Assembly: GCF_902713425.1 (NCBI RefSeq)
Contig: NC_081230.1
Span: forward strand, 6,321,187 to 6,385,186
Reading direction: 5' to 3'
DNA from: Acipenser ruthenus
Lineage: Eukaryota; Chordata; Actinopteri; Acipenseriformes; Acipenseridae
Length of the DNA stretch: 64,000 bases
Part shown: positions 13,016-31,212 of the stretch, in pieces
Position numbering within the stretch: position 1 is the first letter of the stretch
Layout of the letters: each line of letters starts with the position of its first letter
Program-made: the position numbers and the translations under genes
Notes under the pieces: model-generated
What the model was told of the DNA's origin: nothing
The model's input: the letters and a program-made list of their open reading frames with translations, nothing else
The model's database searches: none

Positions 13016-15868
13016 TTTATAGCGCTTGTGAATGCAGTGCTCATGAAAGGGGAGGGAGAGAGCCACAATCCTCACCTGAACGCCTCCATACCGGCCATCC
13101 AGCCCCAGGCCTCTCTCATCCAGGGACTGTGCCAAATTAGGTCTTAAAGTATCCCAGTGATTCAACACCAACAACGTAGCTAGGTAGCCCACTAGAAGCC
13201 CTAGACAGACCTCGCTGCTAACCCCCAGTCAGCTTTCACAATGTTGGGAGGCGGTACAGCATTAGCTGTGACCAGTCTCCATGGGCCAGGCTTTCAATAG
13301 GGGCCCTAAATCCCGACTTATTGCCTGTGATCTGCATTGTGTAGCCTCACTGACCCAGGACCAGTGGAAAGTGCCTGCGCCACTCCATTCAGGGCACAGA
13401 GGGGGGTGTGGGCTTCTAATTCTTAAATGATTGTGTGTGGCTTTTAAAGAGGAACCAATGAGAGAGCTATCTGGGCTGAGAACCAGGCCTGCAGTCAAGC
13501 TCTCCTCCTGTACACCCACCAAGGCAGGCAGGAGAGGACGAAGGATGAAGCAGGCAACATAGGGATGGGTTTTTTTTTATAAAAAAAGAAAAGTGTAAAA
13601 TAATTTCCAATCTTAGTTTTTTGAGGGGTTTGACAAGATGTTTCTTGTGAATAAAACCTTCCTGATCTCACTCCTATTGCCAGGCCATGTCTTATGTTTG
13701 TGGTGGTGAGTATGATGAGCTTTCTGTATGTTTTCCCAGCACTGGTGTATTTGTTTCAGTTGCAAAATGTAGTATTTTGTGTCCCCAAAGATATATCTAT
13801 ATAAACCTTGTGAAGAAAGCAGTGATTGTGGCAGTTGGATATATTTGTATACATGATTATCCACTGTGCAAAGTGCAAAGTACTCTACCGTGCTCATATT
13901 TTGCTATCTATACATTTTTCCATAGACATAATTTTCATTTTACAAAATCATGGTTTCAATTTTCTGAGTATGGGTTCATTTTCTAGGGGAAAAAAACAAA
14001 AATAACTCTCATTTAAATTAAAGGATCATGCTGGACAAAATGTCTTGAACTAATGTCTTGGCTATCCTTTTTGTGCTGGTAGTTCCTCAGTTTCTTCTAT
14101 AAATCCAATGTGCATCACATGAAGGGTTAACCTAAAACACTGGCTTGTTGACTTGTGTCTGCTAAAGAAACTTCATAAGGGTGTATCCAATCACAAATAC
14201 AGCGCCCAGGGTGTTTCCCTGTTCTGTGGAGCTATTCAATTGAACTTCCTGCCAGAGATGGACAATATCTGAACACAGTACTGCAAACACAGACACGCTA
14301 AAAATGTAATATCCCATACTTTATTGTTTTAAAACACATATGCCATACTACAGGGAAATAAGTCAGGTGCCATATGTTTTGTTTCTACAACCCTATTCAA
14401 CATCTAAAGTTTCTTTGGTATTATTTTATAATGGAGTTATGGATAATCTATGTGTGTTCTTTATCATTCTCTGTTGTTGCTTCTGCTTCGATTCTTATTG
14501 GCCTTCTTTTTTTTAGCAGCTGGGTCTGCTTCTGAAAAGACTCCTGAAAGATAACTTTCTGACGTGAAATGGTTTGAGAATTGACCAGTAGGGGGCTGCA
14601 GTTGTAATTTCGTCCCCCTCTCTAACAGTGGCTGTGGACAGTGATTTCCGTGTACCTCGTAGGGAGCAGGGCAGTTGCACACCCCGTAGTGGCTGAACCA
14701 TCACAGAGGAGTCTTTTCAGAGGCGGACCCCAGGACAAAACATTTGTAAGTAAGCAGGTCAATAATGAGCAGAAACAGCAATAGAGAATTATACCTAAAA
14801 CACTTTAAACATATTAAACAGTCAAGAAATTAAATATTCTGACAATGAATAGAGTATAAAGTATCAAACAAAAAGAAGCACTTATTTCCTTCGGGTTGCC
14901 AACCTAGTAAAAGCACAACCCCCTCAAGTATCCATCAGGGATCGCTGTATAGGCATCTATCCCTCAAGTACAAGGTGAATCATCCACCAGCGATTGCCGT
15001 ATAGGAAGGAGATTCGGGCTGGTTTTTGTTCAACTCATTGTACTTTAGTGCACCCTACTGGTCAGACGCCGTGATGAGCCCAGCCAGAGTTCCCAGGCTG
15101 AGACCTTGCCTCCAGGAATCAGTAGCTTGGTCCCACCTGCTGCTCAGGTCTGGCAATTGCTCTGACAGCAGGAACGGAGGTGGGTCTTGACCTTCAGTAA
15201 GTGCAACGCCACCTGAAAGCATGGCTTGCAAACAGAGATTTCTTTAAGCTATTTTAGTACCAGATATCATGCTTAAAAACAAATACGTGTTTTCTATAAC
15301 ATACGTTTCTTAGAAATCTGCACATTTGAGACCTAAAAGAAAATGACACAACTTGTTTTAAAGTGACTGAGGGGGGTGAGGCTGGCGCTGCGAGAGTGCC
15401 ACTACCACTTCCGGAGAGAGCTGTGGAACTGCAGTTCACCAGGCTGGTGCAGTAAGGTAGTGGACTGCTTGAAAATACCATTGAGAAGTTACTTTTTTTA
15501 CACCTGTTTTTAGGTTTTACCGCCCCCTTACCTTTTTATGATGTTTACAATCATTATGAGTCATTCTTATTGCAATTATGCAAAAATCCTGTTACTGATG
15601 TCTATGGTGGGCAGCTAAAACCGAAGAGCAGCTCTGAACCGAAGAGCAGCAATATTTGAGTTATTGCAAAATGAACAGAACGAGTCATAAGCATTTAATC
15701 TGAACAACCATTTTTTAAACTGTATTGGTTACTACAGCTTTCTGTAAATTCTTCTGATCTTTGATGGCACAAGCAGCCAAGAGGCAAATTCTAATAGTTT
15801 ATCCTGACATGTTGGGACAGACAAATCAGGGAGAAAACTGACTGGAATTCATGAGTCCAAGGAGGTGT

Positions 15869-15889
15869 GGGGGGGGGGGGGGGGGGGGG
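15869..15889. repeat. Poly-G run
   Basis: About 21 consecutive G bases in wnt6b intron 2. Such runs are prone to assembly errors. Confidence 0.9.
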
Positions 15890-16073
15890 ATAAGGAGAGA
15901 AGAAGGGAGTGTGGGCTAATGCACTAGCCTGGCAGGATTGGATAGGCATAGAGACTGAACTGCTCCCTCATGCCCCAGGAGAAAGGGTGTTTACTGGAGA
16001 ATTGTGATATTAAGCTGCGGCATCAACCCCAGTGGAAAGGGGTAGAGCAGGGTTTAGCGTTGGTAATAACCCT

Positions 16074-16225
16074 TATAATGGTTTACCATGGTAAAAGCAA
16101 AGCGAAGTGTAATAAAGCATAGTGAAAGTGTGGTAAAGGCAAACATTAATAAAGCACATTAATAAACATGGCAAACCAGGGTAAGCTATGGTAAATGCAA
16201 AGTACAAACATGGGAAAAGCATGAC
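16074..16225. repeat. Repeat built of TGGTAAA-like motifs
   Basis: A 150-bp stretch rich in GGTAAA, AATAAAGCA and complementary TTACCATGGTAA motifs. It resembles a simple or MITE-derived repeat just upstream of wnt6b exon 3. Confidence 0.4.
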
Positions 16226-19200
16226 AAAACTGCAAAAATACTGTGCTAAACTGTCATAAGATTTGTTGTACTGACATTAGACTAAACAGGAGAACATGGC
16301 AGTTCAGTGAACTGGTCCAGAACCCCAGGATGTTGTTTTCTCTCTTCCTCTCCACTCAGATATCGGTGAGACCGCATTCCTCCGCGCCTTGTCCTCTGCA
16401 GCGGTCTTGTACGCTGTCAGCCAAGCCTGCTCGATCGGGGAGCTCCTGCAGTGTGGCTGTGCAGAGCCCGTCCCTCCCCCTTCCACAGAGCCCCGCCCCT
16501 TCCACGGAGCACCGCCGCCGGGGACCAGGCCTGGCAGTGGGGGGGCTGTGGTGATGATGTCACCTTCGAGTACCTCAAGTCCCGGCAGTTCATGGATCTC
16601 AAGCGTAAGAGGGGGGCAAGCGACATCTGCACCCTAATTGACCTGCATAACAGTGAGGCTGGGAGACTGGTGAGTGGGACCCGAGGCATTTAGACAGGTC
16701 TGAGAAGCTAGACCAGGCTTAAATTGGACACTGAAACTAGTCTAATACAAGTAAATCAGCTGCATAAAAAGTCAGATTGACTAATTCTTAGATTAAATTA
16801 TCTCTTTACGTTAACATTGAAAAGCAAAGAGAAAATAAGAAAGTCTTGGTGTAATAAAGTATGGTTCTGTATGTTCTCTGTATAATGGGTTAAAGAGCTA
16901 CTTGGTACAGGTCTAAAATATTACAGAGTATTCTACCTGTTGTTTAGATCATTGTATGTGTCAGTCATCACATTCTGGTGCCTTTTTAACACTCAGAAGT
17001 TCAAAGCAAACCTGTGGTCTCTCTGGAGCTCTCTAATCTGCCGCCCTTGCAACTCTCCGCCCCCAGTGGATGTAAGAGACACTACATTTGTTCTACGTTC
17101 TATCACTGAGGTTACCAGCTGTACTTAGAGAATAGACATGTTTGAGAGCCCGTTTGAGGCCACAGGGGTGTATTAAACTAAAGGCTTTTATAAAAGTTGC
17201 CAGGATGTGATAACTTAAATGATACAAAGTGAATTTTTAACAAGAAGAATACAGTTCAAGCAGCATTAAAACAGATGACGTTTTCTCCCTGCGTGGCAGA
17301 CGGTAAAGAACTTCTTGCTGACGGAGTGCAAGTGCCACGGGCTGTCAGGCTCCTGCTCTGTGCGGACCTGCTGGAAGAAGACTCCCGCGCTCAGGGAGGT
17401 GGGGGGCAGTCTGCTGGCTCGCTTCCAGAGCGCGGTGCGTGTCACGGGCAGCAACGATGGGAAAAACCTGATACCCGCCGTGCCAGGACTCTGCCAACAC
17501 CCGGGACGCTACCAGCTGCTGTTCTCTGCAGAGTCACCCCACTTCTGTCTCGCCAACCGACGGACGGGTGCCCAGGGGACCCATGGACGTGCCTGCAGTG
17601 AAACCAAGGAGGCAGGAGAGAGTGACCTGGGCAGCTGCGAGGCCCTGTGTTGCGGCCGTGGCTTCAGGGAAGAGACTGTCAGACTGGAGGAAAACTGCCA
17701 GTGTCGGTTTTACTGGTGCTGCGTGGTCCAATGTAAGATGTATGCCTCCAGACGCAACGTCAGTGTGTGTTTGTAGACCAGGTCCTGAATATCACAGCAA
17801 ATAATTGAAGTTGGAAGTAAAATGAAAACATGATCAGAGGCTAGCTTCTTGTGCTTCTGGAGGCTTGGGTGTAATCGTCTGCCTGCTTAGTGGTGAAATC
17901 GCCTTGTGGACATCCCTGTAAGAATACATTAGTCAACATTACTGCGATGTTTCATGCCCAAACCAAGTTGCTCTTTTAGTTCAGGTTTTATCATGGTAAA
18001 TCAGACAACAGCAAACATCATGAAAAAAAAAGACTCAGTTGGGACAAAACTTAAATTGGGTGTTTATTATCTTCCGATAAAATTAGTTAACTATACCAAT
18101 ACCTAGTGACCAAAAACTACAGTTTTGTACCAGGTTAATACTTTTATAAATAATGTAGCATGTTTCGCAAGAAGCAGCACATACTGCTTCCTGGCACAGG
18201 TAAACCATTTAACAATAGTTCATTGACGTTCTCTATAAATCGTGCCAGCCAGGCTTAATAATACTGGCTCAGGGGTTACATCCCCATAATTAGTACTCAC
18301 TAAGACATTCAATTTACTAAAGTCCCCAGTTATTATCCATAGTTTACTTAGGAATCTACGGTTAGCCTCAACTATTGTTCAGTGAAACTACAGTTTTAGA
18401 CAAACAGCTTTGGTTTTCTGTCTTTAACTACACTTTAACGCACACAAACGTTTAGTATTTCCACTAAACTGAAGTTTGTTTTCTTAAGGTGGATCTTAAA
18501 AAGCAACTTGGTATTATGAGCAGGTCAAACGATTTTCAGCAGAAACGTAATTCCAGACTGGCATTCTGAAATGGGAAACAGAAAAGGAATTATTTAAAAA
18601 TAAAAATAAAATGAATATTTATAACTAACAGTTTTACAAATGCCGCTGATTGATTTCGTTGTTGAAACGTGTGAATATTATGTTGTAAATGTAGATGTTA
18701 AGAAGAATGTAAGATGACACTCATGGGCACAAGAAGAATGTTATGAACTGTAAGTCCTAACTTAAACAGCGATGAACTGTTGATTGAAAATGCGAGAGCA
18801 AAAACAAACAATAAATCATATAGGAGTTGGAAACTTTTTTAGACAGCATCTTGTTTGGACTGCCAGTTCACTGTGATGTTTGGAATTATTTTTACATACT
18901 GTATGTTAAAGTCAAACATCCTGTCCAGAATTTAAACTTTTCATGACCGGTTTATTGAAATACTGTAGTCAAAACTAGACAATATTTATCTTAACTGGTA
19001 TTCAGTTTATCTAAACAGAAGGTGACATTTATTATAAGGATGTAACAAATTGTTGATAGTAACCTGGATTTCATTTTACTGTTATCGACCGTGATTCAGA
19101 GTTACAATTTTTGAACAAAAATATTGACATAATCTGAACCCACTGTATCGAAACTGCAGGTAATGCTTGTATAGGGTTTCTTCAGGGTAGCACGCTTGCT

Positions 19201-19460
19201 ACTAAACGTGTAGCCTTTTACTAAACTTTTAAACTAAACTAAGCGATATCAGCCACTAAATTCATTTAATACGTTGTTCATTTGCTTTGCTGTTGAAAAG
19301 TTTCGTTTTGCACCTTCTTGATTTCTTAGTGACTGGTGAACACAGTTTTACCACCATAATGTTTTTATGTCTTTTTCATTACGTATGGTGGATCCAAGAT
19401 TGTGCTCCTTCTTTCTGATCAGTTGGATCAATAAGTGTCTTTAGAGACGATTCATCAACC

Positions 19461-19806
19461 TACAGCTATGGCAAATGTTTTGCATCACCCTATAGAATTA
19501 ACTAATTTTGCTTCATAAAGTTGAATGAAACCCATTGAGTAATGTTACGTTAACATATTGAATTACATACCGCTTTGCAGTTTTCCATAGTACTTAATGA
19601 AAAACGGACAAAAATTGAAATATTTTACATTTTAAAGTCTAAAATTAAAAACTGTACTACTATTATGGCTTCCAGACTTTGGCAATATAATTTTGTAGTT
19701 TCTTTGATTGCATGATGTTAAATAAAATATCTAAATTATGTTCATATAGTTTTTTTTTAAAACTATGTCCAATCTAGGTGATGCAAAACTTTTGTCCATA
19801 GCTGTA
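19461..19806. mobile_element. Tc1/mariner-like MITE with about 30-bp terminal inverted repeats
   Basis: The ends TACAGCTATGG...TTTTGCATCACC and GGTGATGCAAAA...CCATAGCTGTA are inverted repeats of about 30 bp flanked by TA. The 346-bp interior has no ORF. Relatives lie at 34379-34726, 48859-49115, about 49300-49500 and 51262-51425, so a non-autonomous family spread through this locus. The transposase source is not in the window. Confidence 0.85.
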
Positions 19807-20044
19807 TACCCTGTTAAACCACAGCTGGATTGTATTGTTACAGCAAGAGAATTGAGTTGGAGCTGCAATGTGAGCATACCTTAAAAATATGGTTAATCCA
19901 CCTGCTGGTTGTGATGGTCAGTCCACGCCAGTGCGGCTAGGCCCATCCGCCATCTAAGGTCTAGAGTCACATGGGGAGGTGACGCACGTCATTCACCTTC
20001 ACAGTACACATGACACTACATGCCTGCAAAGTTTTGTTCCCTTT

Positions 20045-20165
20045 ATTATTATTATTATTATTTATTTCTTAGCAGACGCCCTTATCCAGGGCGACTTACA
20101 ATCGTAAGCAAATACATTTCAAGTGTTACAATACAAGTAATACAATAAGAGCAAGAATACAATAA
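20045..20165 (-). repeat. L2-type LINE or SINE 3' tail
   Basis: An ATT-repeat tail is followed by CTTAGCAGACGCCCTTATCC and AGGGCGACTTACAAT. This is the widespread fish L2-type 3' end in reverse orientation. The same tail in forward orientation ends the SINE at 43946-44200. Confidence 0.8.
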
Positions 20166-20553
20166 CTTTTGTTCAAATTAGGGATGAGCGCAAGTCAAAA
20201 TAAAAATAAAAAATTAATTGGATCTGTTCATCAGCTAACTATCACAGAACAAGGAGCTCATCCGGGCTGCTGGCAGCGAGAGAGCGGAGATGAGTAATAT
20301 TTACCTTTTCCAGTTTAATTTAGGAGTGAACAGCTGCCCTTTGGCACTGCTTGATGTGCAACATAAACTATTAAGTTTCTCGCATCAGCTTGAAAATATT
20401 TCATTATTATTTGCAGCCAAGAGGCATTTGTTTAATCATTTTTATGATATATGTTTTCCCTTGATTTAATCATTTTTACGATATATTTTTTCCCTTGATT
20501 TAATGCCTGTAAAATGCAGATGCAATAACAGCATCACTTAACAGTGGGTTTAT

Positions 20554-20905
20554 TTGGAATTACTGTTTGAATCCTTCAGCTTAGAAAAAAGAAGGGAAAG
20601 AGGGGAAATGATTGAAGTCTTTAAAATCATAAATGGCATAGATAATGTTAATCTGAGACACTACTTCAAATTTAGCACAGAGAGAAGAACAAGACGACAT
20701 AAATGGAAGCAGAGTAAAAGTTTAGAACAGAAGGCAGGAAGCACTTTTTTACACAGTTATAAATGCATGGACTGGCCTATCAGGTGAAGTAGTAGGATCT
20801 AAAACACTGAGAACATTTAAAAAAGACTCGATTCTGTGCTTTTAAATGAGTTCCCCCCAGTAAGGAAAAATAACGAGCCTTGATGGGCTGAACAGCCTTT
20901 TCTCA
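20554..20905 (+). mobile_element. CR1/L2-like LINE fragment, reverse transcriptase C-terminal end
   Basis: One frame reads EKRRERGEMIEVFKIINGID, typical of the C-terminal end of a CR1/L2-clade reverse transcriptase. The 3' UTR-like motif GATGGGCTGAACAGCC follows near 20880. It is a short 5'-truncated relic with no complete ORF. A related 3' end lies at 30530-30735. Confidence 0.8.
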
Positions 20906-21134
20906 CTCTCAAGCTTTTCTTAAAGATTCAAGGCCAGACAATGCTAGATTAAAATCTTAAAATCAATTTGAAAACCAACAGGTAACCAGTATGAAGATTT
21001 TAAGACTGTAGTATGCTGACAGGATGCAGAAAGCTGCAAACAGACCACTTCAGTAACCCAATCTTGAACTGTCTTACGATGGAAGAAAGAAATCCGAGAT
21101 GTGTGGAAAATGTGTTCTGATGCTTTCACTTGAG

Positions 21135-21365
21135 TGCAGGAGCTATTCTTCTGTTCTAGTTGCCTACATATGTAACATAGGCTAGATCAGCCAAATGTCT
21201 TTACAGAAAAGTCAGTGCCGTCTAGTGATCTGCCACTTTGAATCAAGCTTTCTTTTTTTTTATGCCGGCAATCCACAGCTGTGCACCAGACTATTTGACT
21301 AATCTAGCCAACATTGCATACATGGAAGACAAGTAGAACTGAACAGCAACTCCTGAACTCATAGT
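21135..21365. mobile_element. Foldback MITE with arms of about 70 bp
   Basis: The left arm, from GTGCAGGAGCTATTCTTCTG through GGCTAGATCAGCCAAAT, is matched imperfectly by the reverse complement of the right arm, from GTCAAATAG/GGCTAGATT to GCAACTCCTGAAC. The arms are diverged, so the copy is old. Single-arm relatives occur at 4600, 12935 and 39745. The family is not one I can name. Confidence 0.6.
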
Positions 21366-22688
21366 CTTATTAAAAAATGTATTTGCTATTTACCCTTTAT
21401 GAATTTCCTAGCTGGAGCCATCACATTCTGCCAATTGCTTAACACACATTAATTGAATCAAGTACGAGTAATCTATTACAGATTTTGAGTACCGAATATT
21501 CAGTACGCAGCCCTAGACTGTATGTACAGGTGTCCTGTCTCTTGCAATACTTGCATTCCTACATGTTGTTAATTACCAGCAAGCCTCTGTTGCTCTGAAG
21601 TGTTTCCAGATTCCTTAGGGGATACTTTTTATACACCTGCCATTTAACATTACACTAACACGCTAACTGCAGGCAAATAACATGAATCCTGCTCAAAGCC
21701 TTAGATAACTTTGGAAGCATTGCAAGAGTTTCATTTAAAAAAAAAAAAAAAAATTTGTCCACTTGACTTTTGTAGAATCTGTAGTTCATGGTTTTCATAC
21801 AAGTCCATCATTTTTTTGGGCTGTTTATCATTTGATTTTACAGACTTTCTTTTAATTTTGAATGACGTTTTTCCTACCACAACACCTTAAGATCTCTTAC
21901 TTCTTGTGTTACAGGTAATAGGGCCCCATCTGTGTCATGATGCGGGTCCAGATTACCTGTAACACAGGAGGTGAATGAGGGAGCATAAGAACTTCTTCAC
22001 CTGAGTCAAAGTAAAAAAAATAAAAAGGAAAACAAAAAGATCAAAAGCGAAACATGGCCCATATAGCTCATTGTCAGCCAGTAATGGAAGCTGTGATTGA
22101 AGCAAATGGACATCACATTCAACAGCATACAGGTTGAAACTTCTGAATGATGGAAACAGCGACACCTATGGGCCATACTGAAAATTACAGAAACTCAAAT
22201 TTCAGTGCTTTGTAAATTTTTTCAGACATTGCTGCTTATCTTTATGAGTGAGGCTTAAACCCTAAGTTCAGAGATAAATAATAATAATAATCATATCTTA
22301 AAGATATAGTATGCATTAAGGTGTAGAAGTTCATTACAATAAGTCTGCGTGTCTGTCTGCTGTGCCAAAAGAGCCAGGCTCTAACCTGTTCATAATCAGA
22401 TCTCAAAATGGACCTGTGCATGAGATCTAAGGTTTTCCACATGTGTGTCAGTGGCTTGGAAATGTCTCTTTCATTTGGTGCCAGAAGGCTGAATTATTAT
22501 CAATGTAATTGCTATTTATTGTCGCGTGTTAATCACATTGTAAATTACATGCTTTGTTGTTGACATTAATCAACACGCTTATGAAAACCCAACAGTGCGA
22601 GTATTGCCAAGTAGAGGTACAGTTACGGTTATGGGAGGAATCCAAACGAAAAAAGCTAATAGTGATGATGACTAATGATGCAAGGAGC

Positions 22689-22805
22689 TAGGTGGCACAG
22701 CAGGCTATTTCACTGACTTCTCAAGACTCATCTGGGGCTGAATCCGTGCTGGGTTTGGTGTCAACCAAGCTTAACGGTGGGTAGCAGTGTGAGCCACATG
22801 ACAAA
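22689..22805 (+). repeat. tRNA-derived SINE relic
   Basis: GGAGCTAGGTGGCACAGCAG resembles the head of the SINE at 5655, followed by a diverged box B-like segment and a short unrelated body. Confidence 0.5.
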
Positions 22806-22877
22806 ACCATTATGCAATTTGGCTCAACTGGCAGTCTGCTTAAGACAACAAGGGGTGTTCATGTTAGGACTGAGGTG

Positions 22878-22879
<2 letters not shown>

Positions 22880-22934
<55 letters not shown>
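22880..22934. repeat. (TC)n microsatellite
   Basis: About 27 uninterrupted TC dinucleotides in the wnt6b-wnt10b spacer. Confidence 0.95.
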
Positions 22935-22937
<3 letters not shown>

Positions 22938-24407
22938 AAGAGCTGTGAAAATCCCTTTCAACTCTGCTGGCAAATCTTAAAACCACAGTTTAATCAAATA
23001 TCACTCAGGATTAAACGTAAGGTACGGGAAAATCTTACATGACAGTGAAGTGATAGCAAAAGTTAAGGTTACACTTTTTCAGCATTGAACACTATAACTG
23101 TGGCAATATTGTGACATTGTGTAGGTCTTAAAGTCGTATGACACTACAGTTGTGGGTTGGTTTCTATTAATTCCTTCATAATTTAGCCTTTGATTCACTC
23201 TCCTTGTTGAAAGTCCAGTTTGCTTCCATTTTCCAAAACAAACTGGATAAAAAAAATGTTGGGGCGGTGAGTTGAATTTTATTACATTATCGATTCATGG
23301 GACAGGTGTTACTGCAATGTATTATAGCTGGTTGTTATTATCTATTAGTACAATATTGCATACATATTGTAGTGATCGTTATTCGAACAGAGAATGGCTG
23401 TGGAGAATATAGACAGGGAAGCGAGGGGGGAAAGGTACGGGAGGGCAGGGAGCGAGGGAGGTGCTAGAACAGTATTCTGCAATAACACTCAGGAGATGCT
23501 GTCGACACAGCCAAAGACGAGAGAGCAAGCCCGAGCAAAGGTGTACGGGTATATAGCTGTAGAATATATCCAGAGGCTAAAAAAAAAAAAAAAAGCTAAT
23601 CAGACGCCCAGATTAACAACAAGAAGTTGGCAAGTTAATTAACAACTAAGGCATTTTGCGAAAATAATCCTATGTAACTAATGGGAAACCCCCCCAAAAA
23701 AGTTTTATAATCTCGTGGCACCGTAATAAGGATTTAAACGTTTAAGGAAGGCTGCAGAAGTGGAGAGAGAACTGGAAAATACGTAATTAAAGATGCAATT
23801 TTACTAGGGGCAGAGAAGATGAAACCGGTCAAATTAAATACAATTAAAGTACAATACTAATAAACAGGAAAGAGGGAACAGATGACAGCGCGCACAGACT
23901 CGGTATTGTTCCAGCGCAGGGAGGAGAGCTGCGCGCCTGCCTGCTGCTGCTGCTGCTGCTGTCTCTGAAATTACTGGCATATTTTTTTTCTTTCTTTTTG
24001 TCCTGCGGTTGCATTAAATTTTTTCCTGCTGCAGCAGCCTTTTCGAGTGACCACTTGAATCCAGGAGAGCTCCGGGACTGGAAAGGAACAATGACAGGGC
24101 GAAGGAGTCTGCGCTCCTGACCCTGAGCCCCCGCAAAAAACAAACACACGCAGCAGCAGACACGCACAGCCCTGGAAAGTCCGGGGCTATCCATCATCAC
24201 ATTCATCACCTTTTTGAACCGTCGTCTCTTCAGTATCCACACACAAGCGGCACCGCGTCTCAACCTGGCAAAGCTACTGTTACTGTCTTTTTGACAAACA
24301 AAGCGTCTCCGTACTCATTATCACGCTGCGTACGAGTGCCAATTTTAACCCTGAACCGCTATTCTTTCTGCGACTACGATTTAACAATAGCTTCAGAGCT
24401 TCGTGAA

Positions 24408-24527
24408 ATGTTACCAGGCGGTTTTTTGGAACTTTTCGACGACAGCATACCAACTTTAAAAAAACAAATTTACCTCAGAAGCAACTCGAGTTGTCTTTCA
24501 TGTCACGCTGGGACCAACGGCTACTGA
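24408..24527 (+). other. Upstream ORF ending one base before the wnt10b start
   Basis: An ATG at 24408 opens a 39-codon ORF ending in TGA at 24525-24527. One base separates this stop from the wnt10b ATG at 24529. If the 5' UTR includes this stretch, translation of wnt10b could depend on leaky scanning or reinitiation. The transcript start is not known. Confidence 0.5.
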
Positions 24528-24528
24528 A

Positions 24529-31212
<6,684 letters not shown>

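Larger units (their letters stand above)
9581..15366. other. wnt1 upstream region and wnt1-wnt6b spacer
   Basis: This holds the wnt1 5' UTR and promoter, at higher coordinates because wnt1 is on the minus strand. Nothing in it reads as a coding exon. Contents are a (CT)n run at 10718-10774, a MITE-like repeat at 11155-11270, a foldback-family fragment near 12935-13010, and a repeat near 15195-15270 that recurs at about 61945-62020. A TATA-like stretch on the minus strand near 9970-9982 could serve wnt1 but is unproven. I found no wnt6b exon 1. Confidence 0.55.
15367..17776 (+). pseudogene. wnt6b: Wnt6-like gene between wnt1 and wnt10b, apparently decayed
   Basis: Three exons are recognisable. 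An exon 2 remnant at about 15367-15447 reads RECHYHFRRELWNCSS with exact Wnt6 spacing. A stop precedes it, no usable 5' half is seen, and the donor side is scrambled. Exon 3 is 16360-16669. It opens DIGETAF and carries SIGELLQCGC in one frame, then WQWGGCGDDVTF to HNSEAGRL in another. Its 310-nt length breaks the phase by one base missing (or two extra) between about 16470 and 16535. Exon 4 (17300-17776) is open for 158 codons with CKCHGLSGSC, NDGKNLIPAV, ANRRTG and LEENCQCRFYWCCVVQC, all diagnostic of Wnt6. A conserved C-terminal cysteine is tyrosine here (CKMY), and the invariant arginine of IRETAF is glycine. No exon 1 was found. Several independent defects argue for a unitary pseudogene or a fast-decaying duplicate. 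A base-call error could explain exon 3 alone. Confidence 0.85.
17777..24407. other. wnt6b-wnt10b spacer
   Basis: AT-rich non-coding sequence. From 17777 to about 19450 I recognise nothing. Then come a Tc1-like MITE (19461-19806), an L2-type tail (20045-20165), a LINE fragment (20554-20905), a foldback element (21135-21365), a SINE relic (22689-22805) and a (TC)n run (22880-22934). From about 23390 the sequence becomes GC-richer, with a CTG run near 23944, as expected for the wnt10b promoter and 5' UTR. Confidence 0.6.

Noticed and set aside
23844-24263. 139-codon minus-strand ORF with a signal-peptide-like segment
   Set aside because: It is antisense to the GC-rich wnt10b 5' region, with homopolymer serine and no recognised domain.
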